A DNA stretch of 64,000 nt, from contig NZ_JAGYPL010000001.1 in the NCBI RefSeq assembly GCF_018343715.1, positions 1,422,167 through 1,486,166 on the forward strand, given 5' to 3'. The DNA is from Bacillus sp. FJAT-49711 (GTDB lineage: Bacteria; Bacillota; Bacilli; Bacillales; Bacillaceae_C). This document shows positions 1 through 9,557 of this stretch, piece after piece (the first letter of the stretch is position 1; each line of letters starts with the position of its first letter). The notes under the pieces are model-generated. The model did no database searches. It worked only from the letters and a program-made list of their open reading frames with translations, and was not told the DNA's origin. Position numbers and translations under genes: made by a program.

Positions 1-606
1 TCCTCGAGTATGGGCTTTACTTTTCATTCTGCCCTCAATATGCTTTCCGGCATACCAAAGAATAAAGATTATGAGTAAAACAATCCCTGTTCGAATTGGC
101 TGTTTAATCAATGAAACAACGTCATATCCAATAAAGCTTAATGTAAAGATCATTACAGCTTTACCGCCAATAACGGCAAGCATATACTGATAAATATTGA
201 TTTTCGAAAGCCCGGCAACAATATTAACAATCGCTGACGGTGTAAAGGGAAAACATAATAATAGAAATAATGGACCGAATCCTCGTCTTTCTACCCATAC
301 TGTTAAGCTATGGACTTTCTTGTTCTTTTGCAAAAATTGAAAAACACGGGCGTCTCCATATCTCCGTACAAGTAAAAAAACTAGTAAAGCACCGATTGAA
401 GCTCCCAACCAAGAAAAGAAGAAACCCCATCCTAACCCAAAAGCATTAGCAGTAGCCATGACAAATAGAAATAAAGGCAAAAATGGTAGAAAAGCTTCCA
501 ATAATGGTAAAGCAATACTTGGGAGGGGACCAAACGAGCGGTATTTATCAATTAAATCAACTATGTTCTCCAGTGTAAACCATTCTTTAAATGAAAAAAA
601 ATCCAT
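1..606 (-). CDS. TVP38/TMEM64 family membrane protein (partial, runs off left edge)
   Basis: An open frame runs from an ATG at 606 to the window edge, giving 202 residues with no stop; the C-terminus lies outside. The start is preceded by TGAGGAA at a normal distance. The protein begins MDFFSFKEWFTLENIVDLI and has several long hydrophobic segments around a polar stretch with RRYGDARVFQFLQKNKKVH, followed by FGPLFLLLCFPFTPSAIVN. The G-x-x-P-F-x-P-S-type motif in a re-entrant membrane segment is typical of the TVP38/TMEM64 (SNARE-associated, DedA-like) family of putative lipid or ion-handling membrane proteins. It should act in the cytoplasmic membrane; its substrate is unknown. It is separated from the next gene by about 200 bases. 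Confidence 0.85.
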   Translation of the reverse strand, partial: MDFFSFKEWFTLENIVDLIDKYRSFGPLPSIALPLLEAFLPFLPLFLFVMATANAFGLGWGFFFSWLGASIGALLVFLLVRRYGDARVFQFLQKNKKVHSLTVWVERRGFGPLFLLLCFPFTPSAIVNIVAGLSKINIYQYMLAVIGGKAVMIFTLSFIGYDVVSLIKQPIRTGIVLLIIFILWYAGKHIEGRMKSKAHTRG

Positions 607-750
607 GAGCATTCCTCAATTCGCACTATCGGGATAAAGAATAAACCTATTTGAATCATGTAAATTATATCACAATATATAGGGGTAATTCTTCATCCAT
701 TGTTACAGAATACCCATTTATAATCGGTCATAAACAACTAGATGGAAAGC

Positions 751-774
751 ATTAAAAGATGCACCTCTTTTAAT
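751..774. terminator. hairpin downstream of the GH3 operon
   Basis: Nine-base perfect arms (751-759 and 766-774) around a 6-base loop, followed on the plus strand by TTTT. It lies beyond the stop of the GH3 gene. The T-run is on the plus side, so it is not an ideal terminator for the minus-strand operon. Confidence 0.4.
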
Positions 775-813
775 TTTTCCTTCATAAAAGAAATGCACCT
801 TTCGTAGACTTAT

Positions 814-3051
814 CTATTTTTCTATTTTTTCCTTCTTATATTTTTCTGTGCGTCCATCATTTATGATTCCTTGCCAATTGAGACCGAAGGCAAACTCATA
901 TATATTTCCCTCGGAGTCGGTATGGCAATCCATATCATGTGGAACATCTTCAAATTGTTCTTCAACCGTTTTCATGTTGGCTGGCATTTGCAATGGCAGA
1001 AGCCCCGATGGTTCACTCTTCCCACTGATGATGTCTAGCAGCGCTTGATCTTGAACGCCAAAATTAGCAAGAATCACGTCAACCTCTTTTTCAAACTCTT
1101 CAACAACAGCAGGTTTTGAAAGTAGAAGCGAAACAATGACTGGCTTTCCCTTCATCGCTTTTTTTGTTTCCAATATTAAATCAAGATCCGTTGTATTAGG
1201 TGGTGTGAACGACTTATTACGATAATTTCGATCTAGAACCTCCCTCGGATCGCCTATAATACTTTTCTCCCGTGCATATACCGCTTTATAAGGCTTATAT
1301 TGCAGGCTGATTGGAACATAGCCAGTCCCCCCAGTTTCAAAATCCTCCTTGCTGTAGCCAGCGCCTTCAGGATTTGAGATTGCAACAATAGCAAAGTCTG
1401 CTTCATCTGGATTATCCGTAACATTATAATAATTTTTCACGATTTCCAAATTAATTGGATACTCCAGCCTTTCAGGTATAACATGACCAAACCAGCTTCT
1501 GCCTTCAGCAATATAACGTTTTGGAATGTAAACGGTCTTGCCTTTTTGAAGTGGTAACACATTTTCGTGATTTTTTAATAAAACTAAAGATTTTAATTGA
1601 GCATCATAGCCTTTTTTCATAAATTCTGCATTTCCAACAATCTCAGCACTCTTTTCCGGTAGTAAATACGGATTTTCAAATAAGCCTAACCGAAAAATAT
1701 TTAATAGGAGTCGAACAGCAGACTGTTCGAAACGTTTACGCATAAACTCGCTGCCATATTCTTTTACACCCATTTTGTACGCTTCAATAATCGGCCCAGC
1801 CTCATTATTTCCACCAAACTGATCGACGCCCGCCATTAATACTTTATAATGACGTTCAGCTACACTTAAGTGTTCTACACCCCAAGGCTTTCCGGAAAAA
1901 GTATCAACTGTTGGTGGTTCATCTGCTGTGATCATCCAATCCGTGCAAACGACTCCTTCATAACCGTATTTTTCACGAAGTAGAGTTTGAACGATGTATT
2001 TATTATACGAGTTCCCAACATTTTCTTTTGCTTCGTGATCTTGTTCATATGAAATTGTGTAATAAGGCATAACTGCTGATGCCATCTTCGTTTTTCCAGA
2101 TAATTTGAATGCCCCTTCAGTAAAAGGGATTAAATGTTCATCGAAATTATCCCCTGGATAAACAGCATATTTTCCAAAGCCCCAGTGGGCATCTCTGCCG
2201 CCTTCCCCGGAGCCCCCTCCCGGCCAATGTTTCACCATAGCATTTACACTATCATAGCCCCATCCATCAGCAGTTTCGTTCTCCTTTTCGGATGTTTGAA
2301 AACCATCTACATAAGAACGTGCTAAATCAGTAGTAAGTTTTGGATCTTCTCCGAATGTTCCATTGAACCGCATCCATCTTGGATCTGTTGCAAGATCGAT
2401 TTGAGGAGATAATGCAGTTGTGATTCCAAGAGCTCGATATTCCTTGGAAGCAACTTCCCCAAACTCCTTAACTACATCCGGATTAAAGGTTGCCGCTAAT
2501 CCAAGTGTTTCCGGCCACATTGAAATGGCGCCGCCAGCACCTGCATTAAATTCAGCGCTTGCAATGGAAGCATGACGAGGGTCCGAACTATTATTTATTG
2601 GGATGCCTAATCCAATACCTTCAACAAGAGATTGCGCGTTATTATTCCATTTAGCTGCGACTTCTGGACTTTCCACAGTTGTAATCAATACATGTCGCAA
2701 ATCATCGTTAATAAGAAAATCTTTTTGTTGATCGGATAAATCGGAAGAATTAGCACCGCTTTCATCAAATGATTTCCCACAAAATGTTCCAGGGAAAAAG
2801 CCTTTCGATGCAGGAATGGCTTGATGACTGCTATAAAGCATTAACCCAGCAATTTGTTCAATTGTCATTTTGGAAGCAAGGTCTTTTGCCCGTTCTTCAG
2901 CTGAAAGACGCCAATCCTCATATTTATCAAGCTTTCCATCTTTGCTTAAATCTTTAAAATACTTGCCATCCACCTCTAAAATGTGGACACCCGACTCCGT
3001 TGAATATCCTAGAGTCGGTCCGCCTTCATTTTTAACATATTTTATCGCCAT
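814..3051 (-). CDS. glycoside hydrolase family 3 (beta-glucosidase-like)
   Basis: The 745-residue protein has the GH3 layout: an N-terminal TIM barrel followed by the alpha/beta sandwich C-terminal domain. Visible motifs are KHWPGGG (274-280), a substrate-site RWMRFNGTFGEDP (225-237) and VVCTDW, whose Asp371 is in the place of the GH3 nucleophile. There is no signal peptide, so it probably acts on imported oligosaccharides in the cytoplasm. It is the last gene of an apparent operon with the isomerase-like gene (15-base gap) and the Gfo/Idh gene, which supports a role in releasing a sugar that the other two enzymes process. The exact linkage cleaved (beta-glucoside, beta-xyloside or N-acetylglucosaminide) cannot be told from sequence alone. 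Confidence 0.88.
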   Translation of the reverse strand: MAIKYVKNEGGPTLGYSTESGVHILEVDGKYFKDLSKDGKLDKYEDWRLSAEERAKDLASKMTIEQIAGLMLYSSHQAIPASKGFFPGTFCGKSFDESGANSSDLSDQQKDFLINDDLRHVLITTVESPEVAAKWNNNAQSLVEGIGLGIPINNSSDPRHASIASAEFNAGAGGAISMWPETLGLAATFNPDVVKEFGEVASKEYRALGITTALSPQIDLATDPRWMRFNGTFGEDPKLTTDLARSYVDGFQTSEKENETADGWGYDSVNAMVKHWPGGGSGEGGRDAHWGFGKYAVYPGDNFDEHLIPFTEGAFKLSGKTKMASAVMPYYTISYEQDHEAKENVGNSYNKYIVQTLLREKYGYEGVVCTDWMITADEPPTVDTFSGKPWGVEHLSVAERHYKVLMAGVDQFGGNNEAGPIIEAYKMGVKEYGSEFMRKRFEQSAVRLLLNIFRLGLFENPYLLPEKSAEIVGNAEFMKKGYDAQLKSLVLLKNHENVLPLQKGKTVYIPKRYIAEGRSWFGHVIPERLEYPINLEIVKNYYNVTDNPDEADFAIVAISNPEGAGYSKEDFETGGTGYVPISLQYKPYKAVYAREKSIIGDPREVLDRNYRNKSFTPPNTTDLDLILETKKAMKGKPVIVSLLLSKPAVVEEFEKEVDVILANFGVQDQALLDIISGKSEPSGLLPLQMPANMKTVEEQFEDVPHDMDCHTDSEGNIYEFAFGLNWQGIINDGRTEKYKKEKIEK

Positions 3052-3066
3052 AAGATTTCTCCATTC

Positions 3067-3891
3067 TTATGATTCTATTAATCCTAAATTAACTAGATTT
3101 TCATAGCTCATTTTTAAGCTTTCAAATGGATCTCTATCGCTTTCATCTTGTTCAACAATTAACCACTTCGTGCCTATTTCCTCTGCAACGTTAGCTATTG
3201 CTTTAAAATCAAGAATACCTTCCCCGATTTCAGCAAATGGTTCCTTCACTCCTTGAGCAAATAATTCTTTTAAATCTAAGATTCCTTCACCAAACCCTGT
3301 AGAGATTTGTTCTCCTCCAGCTTTCATATCCTTAATATGGAGCAACGGTGCACGGTTCTTTAATCTGCGGAGATATTGAACGGGATCTTCTCCCCCTCTT
3401 CTTATCCAGTATGTATCCAATTCGGTTTGCACGAGCGCTGGATCTGTTTCACGAAGCAAGATATCTAATACATATTCTCCATCAACTTTAAAGAATTCCC
3501 AATGGTGATTATGATATAGGAAAGTGACTCCTCGCTTACGGAACTGTTCTCCGACCTCATTCATTTTTTCCGCTTTTTCTAAGACATCTTCTTTGGATTT
3601 AAAAATCATCGATATCGTAACAAATTTTTCGGCATTCATTTCTTCAAGATAGTCTGCAATTTTATCTACTTCAAAATCTAATGTATCAAAACCTGCATGA
3701 GTACCGACGACTTTAAGTCCTAATCCATCTAATAGTGATTTCTGTTCTGCAACTGACATACCTTCTGGCGGGGGACCAAGTTCAATCCCTTTGTAGCCAA
3801 TTTCAGCTACCTTTTTAATAGAACCTACATAATCATTACTCATTGCCTCACGAATCGTGTAAGGTTGAACGCCTATAGGAAACTTTTTCAT
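3067..3891 (-). CDS. sugar phosphate isomerase/epimerase-like TIM-barrel protein
   Basis: A 274-residue protein starting MKKFPIGVQPYTIREAM, with the AP-endonuclease-2/xylose-isomerase-like TIM barrel fold. Candidate metal-binding positions are the Glu and Asp in VQTELDTYWIRRGGEDP, the His-Lys-Asp in LLHIKDMKAGG and the Glu in PFAEIGEGILDFKAI. Relatives include IolE/IolH-type proteins acting on inositol or keto-sugars. It sits between the Gfo/Idh dehydrogenase and the GH3 glycosidase, a common trio in Bacillus for oxidation and epimerisation of a sugar released by the glycosidase. The substrate is not defined by the sequence. Confidence 0.83.
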   Translation of the reverse strand: MKKFPIGVQPYTIREAMSNDYVGSIKKVAEIGYKGIELGPPPEGMSVAEQKSLLDGLGLKVVGTHAGFDTLDFEVDKIADYLEEMNAEKFVTISMIFKSKEDVLEKAEKMNEVGEQFRKRGVTFLYHNHHWEFFKVDGEYVLDILLRETDPALVQTELDTYWIRRGGEDPVQYLRRLKNRAPLLHIKDMKAGGEQISTGFGEGILDLKELFAQGVKEPFAEIGEGILDFKAIANVAEEIGTKWLIVEQDESDRDPFESLKMSYENLVNLGLIES

Positions 3892-3914
3892 ACAATGATC
3901 ATCCTCTCAAATTA

Positions 3915-5042
3915 TTAATCTAATACGTTATCTTTAAGACCAATTGGCAATGCAGCTGGACGGTCAATCGTAGATTGAATAGAAATATGTTTTTCGCTCT
4001 CGGACGCTTCAAAAATACTCAATGAAATATCTAATATATGTCTAGCCAACTCTCCACTTGCCCGATGTTTTCTACCTGATTGAATGGCATAGGCCATATC
4101 AGCAACTCCAATTCCCCTACTATCCTCACTAAAACCATGCGTTAGCGGAATTGTTTTCGTTTCAAAATTTGAGTACTGAATGGTTACATCCCCAATGAAA
4201 CCTGGAATCGGACCAAAAAAGTTTGGATCAGGAACAGTCAAATTACCTTTCGTTCCAAAGATTTCCAACCTTGGACGATAGCCAAAGCTTTCCTTTGCAG
4301 CTTGAACATTGGCAACCGCGCCACTATGAAAATCCAAAGTAGCCGCAACATTTGTAGGTGCTTCTACTGGGAATGTTTCTCCAAAACGAGGAGATTTTTC
4401 ATTCGTAATGGTCACCTCTTCATGAAGTTTTTGTGCAGATCCGGTTACTCTTTTTACAGGTCCCAGCATCGCTACTAAAGCGGTCAAATAATACGGTCCC
4501 ATATCCATAATTGGATCTCCGCCGAGCTTCAAGAAATTTTGGAAATTAGGATGCATACCATCAGCGGCACTTCCCATAATAATAGATGCATTTGCGGCGT
4601 ATGGTTGTCCAATTTCCCCATCTTCAATAAGCTTGATACAAGTTTGAACGCTAGCACCTAAGAAAGTGTCTGGCGCGCAGCCTACAAGCAAACCTTTTGA
4701 TTTTGCTAGATTTAGAACTTCATCCGCGTCATCACGATTAAGTGCAAATGGCTTTTCTGTATATACATGCTTACCTGAGTTAAGCGTTTGCATGTTAACC
4801 GAAGCATGCGCTGCTGGAGCTGTTAAATTAATCACAATTTCAACTTCTGGATTAGCCAGTAATTCTTCCACTGTGCAGGAAATAGGAACATTAAACTCCT
4901 CTGCTCGTTTTTCTGCAAGTTCTGGAACTAAATCTGCTACTGCTACAACTTCTAAAATATTGTTGAACACTTGTGTACAATTTTTAAGATATATCGCGCT
5001 GATCATACCACAGCCGATGACACCGACTTTGACTTTATTCAT
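3915..5042 (-). CDS. Gfo/Idh/MocA family NAD(P)-dependent oxidoreductase
   Basis: A 375-residue protein with an N-terminal Rossmann fold (VGVIGCGMIS near residue 6, then the acidic ADLVPE region) and the family EKP motif at 96-98 that binds nicotinamide and substrate. The C-terminal half has the GGDPIMDMGPYYLTAL helix bearing the expected catalytic region. The start is an ATG behind a perfect GGAGGT. It is the first gene of the three-gene sugar operon, and the 374-base gap upstream presumably carries the promoter. Family members oxidise or reduce sugars and cyclitols; the substrate here is unknown. Confidence 0.87.
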   Translation of the reverse strand: MNKVKVGVIGCGMISAIYLKNCTQVFNNILEVVAVADLVPELAEKRAEEFNVPISCTVEELLANPEVEIVINLTAPAAHASVNMQTLNSGKHVYTEKPFALNRDDADEVLNLAKSKGLLVGCAPDTFLGASVQTCIKLIEDGEIGQPYAANASIIMGSAADGMHPNFQNFLKLGGDPIMDMGPYYLTALVAMLGPVKRVTGSAQKLHEEVTITNEKSPRFGETFPVEAPTNVAATLDFHSGAVANVQAAKESFGYRPRLEIFGTKGNLTVPDPNFFGPIPGFIGDVTIQYSNFETKTIPLTHGFSEDSRGIGVADMAYAIQSGRKHRASGELARHILDISLSIFEASESEKHISIQSTIDRPAALPIGLKDNVLD

Positions 5043-5416
5043 ATGATACCTCCATTTTTATATTAAAATACTATTTCTGTAATGTAATTGTACCAATTAT
5101 ACTCTAAATATTCTATTTATTTTTAGCAAAGTTTTTCCCTATTACGAACGAACGTTTCCACATTTCCTACTTTTTCGAAGATTTTTTTAAAGTTACATCT
5201 TTTGCGTAAATATAGGACAAGGAGATCTGGTCGATCCAATACCTTGTCTTAAGTTGAAACTGAAATTCTAGCAAAAAATTAGCAATACGGAATACCTTTT
5301 AAAAAATTGAAGAGAATGGCAAATCGAGACCTCTTGGAATATCTAACTAAAAAAGTAAAACAGACCTTACAGGTAACAGATAATCAGCAAAGGATACTGA
5401 TTTGTTCGACTAACAT
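5043..5416. promoter_or_regulatory. intergenic region with promoter of the Gfo/Idh-GH3 operon
   Basis: 374 bases without a gene. On the minus strand a perfect -10 TATAAT lies at 5101-5096, about 55 bases before the ATG; no convincing -35 is seen at 17 bases (TTGCTA at 5128-5123 is 21 bases away). An imperfect inverted repeat (GACAAGG/CCTTGTC, about 5214-5252) could end transcription from either side. I see no coding remnant. Confidence 0.4.
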
Positions 5417-7072
5417 CTACAGTCCACTATGTGTAACAGGGATTTCTATACATGAAGGATAGTTAACCCCAAAATGAATGACTTGTTTAGCTATCTTTGT
5501 TTCTTTTTGACAAGCCCATACATCTGCTATATTCGGATGTGCGTGATATGCTGGAAAATTTGATGATGAAATATCCACTCTTAAGCGTGAGCATTTTTTT
5601 ACTGTCCATGTAATGGGCCAACAATCTATTTCCACCATAACTATGTCCTCAGGATTATAGTGATAATGTTTATTATTTCTGTATCGCAGACAAGTAATTC
5701 CATCCCTTATATTATACGATGTTCCATCCGGAAACATTTCCATTACTGCTATTGTGAAGGATGTATCCTCTGCGTTGGAACTAACGAATAGATTTGCACG
5801 AATTTTACCTGCAATTTCTAAATCTTCGTCAAGTGGCTCTGATATAAATGAAATTACATCGCCCCTTGTACCCATTTTATCTTGTATTACACTCGCTGGG
5901 GGCGCGGCATTTGGATTACCTGTTAAATAAGACATGATTGCAGCCCCACCCTTAGTAGGAACTGGATTGTCGGGATTATAATAATAAGTAACTTTTCCAG
6001 CGCTTAATTTACTATTAAGAGTTAGTTCTCCTACTTTACCATTAATTTCTTTAAGGTAGAAACAGACAGAATTCTCCTCTTTCATCCATCCACTCCACGA
6101 CCGCCAGTTTCCTTCCCCGATTGTATAAGTGATTAATCTTTCTTTGGCCATTTCAAATTCTTTTTCTTTTAAATGGTGATTAAACCATTGCAAAGCTGCA
6201 TCAAACTGTTGCTCTCCAAATTTATCATGATTTGGATATGACAAATCTCCCGACACACCTTCAGTATGAACCCAAGGCCCTATAATAAAAATGCTGTCAT
6301 CCCTTATTGATTGTGGTAGCTTTTTATAGCTTTGAATGGAAGCATCTAAATTATGATCGAACCATCCGGCAACCATCATAATAGGGATATTTGTTTTCCT
6401 TGGTATTTCTTTTAATTCAGCCCAAAGTCCCGTTGACCAATACGAACTTTGGGAGTCAATATTCGTTACCCAATCGCGATACCACGGAAGCTGTTTACCA
6501 AATAATTGATAATCCATTTCAATATGCGGTTTTATTTTTAATGCTTCATCATAAAGGTTTTTATGCGGATATTTTGGTTGTATTCCTGAGTTTCCGATTG
6601 CCCAGACGGTATAAATATCATGCCTAAACATTCCATTCATATAATTTTGTCGATATCTTTCAATACCAGTTACAGAAATAAACATTGTCTTAACTTCGGT
6701 CGGAAGATCCTCCGCCATCATCCATTGGACAACCCCTGAATAAGAAGCGCCATACGTTGCAATATTTCCGTCCATCCAATCTTGTTTAATAATCCAGTCT
6801 ATCGTATCTAATCCATCATTTTTTTCATAAATAAATGGTGTCCATTCACCTTCTGATTTGCCTGTTCCTCTACATTCCTGAACGATAAATACATACCCAT
6901 GCTCTGCCCATTTGTTTTGAATATCCTTCCATACTGGCAATATATTTGAATAAGGGGTTCGACTTAGAATTACTGGCCATGGACCGTGCCCTTTTGGAAA
7001 CTGAACATAGGTAGACAATTTAATCCCATCTCTCACTGGAATAAAGAAATGTTTCCAAGTCTCAAATATCAT
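5417..7072 (-). CDS. CocE/NonD family alpha/beta hydrolase (copy 1)
   Basis: A 551-residue protein of the X-Pro dipeptidyl-peptidase (S15)/cocaine-esterase family. The nucleophile elbow is TYGASYSG with Ser110. The acid and base are probably the Asp in MMVAGWFDHNLDA and the His in FIIGPWVHTEG. The C-terminal part is the jelly-roll domain of this family (ADTSFTIAVMEMFPDG-like stretch, then RLRVDISSSNFPAYHAHPN). It has no signal peptide. It is a close tandem paralog of the next gene, 33 bases away, at the distal end of the thiolase/CoA-transferase operon. Known members cleave esters, amides or X-Pro peptides, so it may release an acyl group for the CoA pathway; that is inference. Confidence 0.85.
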   Translation of the reverse strand: MIFETWKHFFIPVRDGIKLSTYVQFPKGHGPWPVILSRTPYSNILPVWKDIQNKWAEHGYVFIVQECRGTGKSEGEWTPFIYEKNDGLDTIDWIIKQDWMDGNIATYGASYSGVVQWMMAEDLPTEVKTMFISVTGIERYRQNYMNGMFRHDIYTVWAIGNSGIQPKYPHKNLYDEALKIKPHIEMDYQLFGKQLPWYRDWVTNIDSQSSYWSTGLWAELKEIPRKTNIPIMMVAGWFDHNLDASIQSYKKLPQSIRDDSIFIIGPWVHTEGVSGDLSYPNHDKFGEQQFDAALQWFNHHLKEKEFEMAKERLITYTIGEGNWRSWSGWMKEENSVCFYLKEINGKVGELTLNSKLSAGKVTYYYNPDNPVPTKGGAAIMSYLTGNPNAAPPASVIQDKMGTRGDVISFISEPLDEDLEIAGKIRANLFVSSNAEDTSFTIAVMEMFPDGTSYNIRDGITCLRYRNNKHYHYNPEDIVMVEIDCWPITWTVKKCSRLRVDISSSNFPAYHAHPNIADVWACQKETKIAKQVIHFGVNYPSCIEIPVTHSGL

Positions 7073-7105
7073 AAATGCACCCCATTTTAGCTACTTTATT
7101 TAATT

Positions 7106-8842
7106 TTAATTAGTAATTGGTATTTCTACATAAGAGTGAAATCCCTTACCAACATATATTTTTTGATTTGCAATTATCGTCGCCCCTTCTTCTGCCCATT
7201 CTCCCTTTTTATTTGGATGAATATGATAAGCAGGGAAGTTTGAAGAGGAAATATCTAAACGTAACCTTGATCCCTTCTTCACGGCCCATGTAATCGCCCA
7301 TAGCTCAATCTCCAATTCAACGATGCTATCCGGTTGATAACCTTGAGGCTTTTCAGATCCATTTCTGTACCTAATACTTGTAATCCCATCGCGAATGTTA
7401 TACGCCTCACCATTTTGAAACACTTCCATCAGTTTTACTGTAAAGGAAGTATCTTCTACGTCCGTTGAAGCACTTAGATGAACTTTCACTGAGCCTGAAA
7501 TAATCATGTCTTTTTCCAAAGCCTCTGAAACAAAAGATAAGATATCATTTCTTTTTCCTATTGGCTCTTGTAATACACTAGAGGGAGGGTACCCTCTAAA
7601 ATCCGGGGAAATCCACGCCAATAGAGCCTCCCCTCCTCTTGTTTTCACTGGCATCTCTGGATCATATTGAAATGATAAATGAGAAGGTTCTGGAGAGTCA
7701 TTAGTTAAAGCTAATTTATTTGCCCCATAGGACTTTCCCCCATCCAGATAAAATTTTAGGTGGTGTGATGATTTCAGCCATCCTTCCCAATCCTTCCATT
7801 GTGCATTCCTTATAACGTAAGTCTCTACCACCCCTTTTGGTTCGCTGTAATCTTCTTTTTTCAAGTGATGATTGAACCATTTTATTGCTTCTTTAAAACT
7901 ATTATAATTTGAATTAGGATATTCTAAATCCCCGCCTGGCTTTAAAGTATGTATCCATGGACCTATAACAAACTTACTTTTATTCTTAACATCTTCACTT
8001 AATTTTTGATATCCCTTGACCATACCGTCCAAGTGATGGTCATACCAACCACCAACTAAAAATAGCGGAACCTTAAGCTTTTTCGGAATCTTACTTAATA
8101 AATTCCAAATTCCCTGCTCCCAATAATTGGAATTTTTGCCGACGTTCGTTATCCATTCCCTATACCATTGGAATTTTTCTCCGAATAATTGGATGTCCAT
8201 ATCTATATGCGGCCTAATCTTTAAGGCATTTTGATAGATATCACCCAATTTACCCTCTATCGAAACACCTGAATTTTCTACAGCCCAAGATGTATATATT
8301 TCGTGTCGAAACATTCCATTCATGTACATTTGAGCATATCGTTCAGTTCCAAAGACTCCTATAAAAAGTGTCTTGACCTCTTCTGGCAGTTGATCGGCAA
8401 GAATCCATTGCTCAAACCCCCCGTATGAGTGCCCATACATGGCAATATTACTGTTCATCCATTCTTGCTTGATAATCCATTGTAATGTATCGAGGCCGTC
8501 ATTCCGTTCATTTTCAAATGGTGTCCAAATACCTTCCGAATCACCTTTTCCACGGCATTCCTGGCTTACAACCACAAATCCATACTTGGTGAATTGCTTA
8601 CTTGTAACTGCTAAAAATTCCTTTTGTTGAGGGTAGGGACTTCTTTCTAAAATTACCGGCCATGGTCCTTGTCCACTAGGAAAATAAACCCTTGTAAATA
8701 ATTTAATTCCATCACGCATTTCTACCATGGTTTCTATTAAACTGTGAAAAGAATGTGTCGTCTCAAGCTCCGATTCTATAACTTCTAATTGAAAAATTAA
8801 ATCTTGAACATAATCATTATTTTTTATATTTTCCTTTTCCAT
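7106..8842 (-). CDS. CocE/NonD family alpha/beta hydrolase (copy 2)
   Basis: A 578-residue paralog of the neighbouring hydrolase with the same fold. The nucleophile elbow is MYGHSYGGF (Ser139), with LVGGWYDHHLDG and VIGPWIHTLKPGGD carrying the likely Asp and His. It has about 35 extra residues at the N-terminus (MEKENIKNNDYVQDLIFQ) that look like a short helix rather than a signal peptide. The start is preceded by GGAAGGGTGAG. It follows scoB by 20 bases and is probably cotranscribed. Two diverged copies side by side suggest related but different ester or amide substrates. Function beyond hydrolase is not determined. Confidence 0.85.
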   Translation of the reverse strand: MEKENIKNNDYVQDLIFQLEVIESELETTHSFHSLIETMVEMRDGIKLFTRVYFPSGQGPWPVILERSPYPQQKEFLAVTSKQFTKYGFVVVSQECRGKGDSEGIWTPFENERNDGLDTLQWIIKQEWMNSNIAMYGHSYGGFEQWILADQLPEEVKTLFIGVFGTERYAQMYMNGMFRHEIYTSWAVENSGVSIEGKLGDIYQNALKIRPHIDMDIQLFGEKFQWYREWITNVGKNSNYWEQGIWNLLSKIPKKLKVPLFLVGGWYDHHLDGMVKGYQKLSEDVKNKSKFVIGPWIHTLKPGGDLEYPNSNYNSFKEAIKWFNHHLKKEDYSEPKGVVETYVIRNAQWKDWEGWLKSSHHLKFYLDGGKSYGANKLALTNDSPEPSHLSFQYDPEMPVKTRGGEALLAWISPDFRGYPPSSVLQEPIGKRNDILSFVSEALEKDMIISGSVKVHLSASTDVEDTSFTVKLMEVFQNGEAYNIRDGITSIRYRNGSEKPQGYQPDSIVELEIELWAITWAVKKGSRLRLDISSSNFPAYHIHPNKKGEWAEEGATIIANQKIYVGKGFHSYVEIPITN

Positions 8843-8862
8843 TTAACTCACCCTTCCTAACA

Positions 8863-9522
8863 TTAAAAGGCGTTAAATAATATATTTTCATTGACATGTA
8901 ATTCTGGTTCAGTTATTTTCTTTATATCCTCAATACTGTAACCCCTTGCAATCTCGGACAAAACCAAACCGTTGCTTGTTACATCAATCACAGCCCTGTC
9001 AGTAATAATTCTATTCACGACTCTTTTACCGGTTAGTGGCAATGTGCAATGATTCACTATTTTAGGTGAGCCGTTTTTACTGACATGTTCCATAATAACT
9101 ACTACACGCTTTGCACCATGAACTAAATCCATCGCGCCACCCATACCTTTAACCATTTTTCCAGGAATCATCCAATTTGCTAAATCACCCGACTCGGACA
9201 CTTCCATGGCACCAAGAATGGCTATATCAATATGTCCTCCGCGAATCATGGCAAAGGAATCTGCACTAGAAAAATACGAAGCCCCATTTACAGTGGTAAC
9301 TGTTTCCTTTCCTGCGTTTATTAAATCCGGGTCTATTTCCGCCACAGTTGGGTAAGGGCCAATTCCAAGCAATCCATTCTCAGATTGAAGCATGACATTC
9401 TTTTCATTAATATAATTTGCAACAAGCGTTGGCATTCCTATACCTAGGTTGACGTAATAGCCATCTTCAATTTCTTTTTCAGCACGAATGGCAATCCGCT
9501 CTCTATGAGATAAAATATCCAT
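8863..9522 (-). CDS. scoB: 3-oxoacid CoA-transferase subunit B
   Basis: A 219-residue small subunit of a type I CoA-transferase. The catalytic glutamate is Glu48 in the diagnostic [10 protein letters not shown] motif; GIGMPT and the [13 protein letters not shown] stretch are also typical. It transfers CoA between succinyl-CoA (or another donor) and a 3-oxoacid in the cytoplasm. It pairs with the A subunit immediately upstream (35-base gap) and the thiolase, so the three convert a free 3-oxoacid to its CoA ester and cleave it to acetyl-CoA. Whether the acid is acetoacetate or 3-oxoadipate-like cannot be read from the sequence. Confidence 0.9.
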   Translation of the reverse strand: MDILSHRERIAIRAEKEIEDGYYVNLGIGMPTLVANYINEKNVMLQSENGLLGIGPYPTVAEIDPDLINAGKETVTTVNGASYFSSADSFAMIRGGHIDIAILGAMEVSESGDLANWMIPGKMVKGMGGAMDLVHGAKRVVVIMEHVSKNGSPKIVNHCTLPLTGKRVVNRIITDRAVIDVTSNGLVLSEIARGYSIEDIKKITEPELHVNENILFNAF

Positions 9523-9557
9523 TAAGACCCCGTCCTTCCTTATAAATTTCAGAAAAT

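Noticed and set aside
5141..5165. Possible cre or LacI operator (TGGAAACGTTCGTT on the minus strand)
   Set aside because: Only half of the consensus matches; it does not reach the level of the site at 34613-34627.
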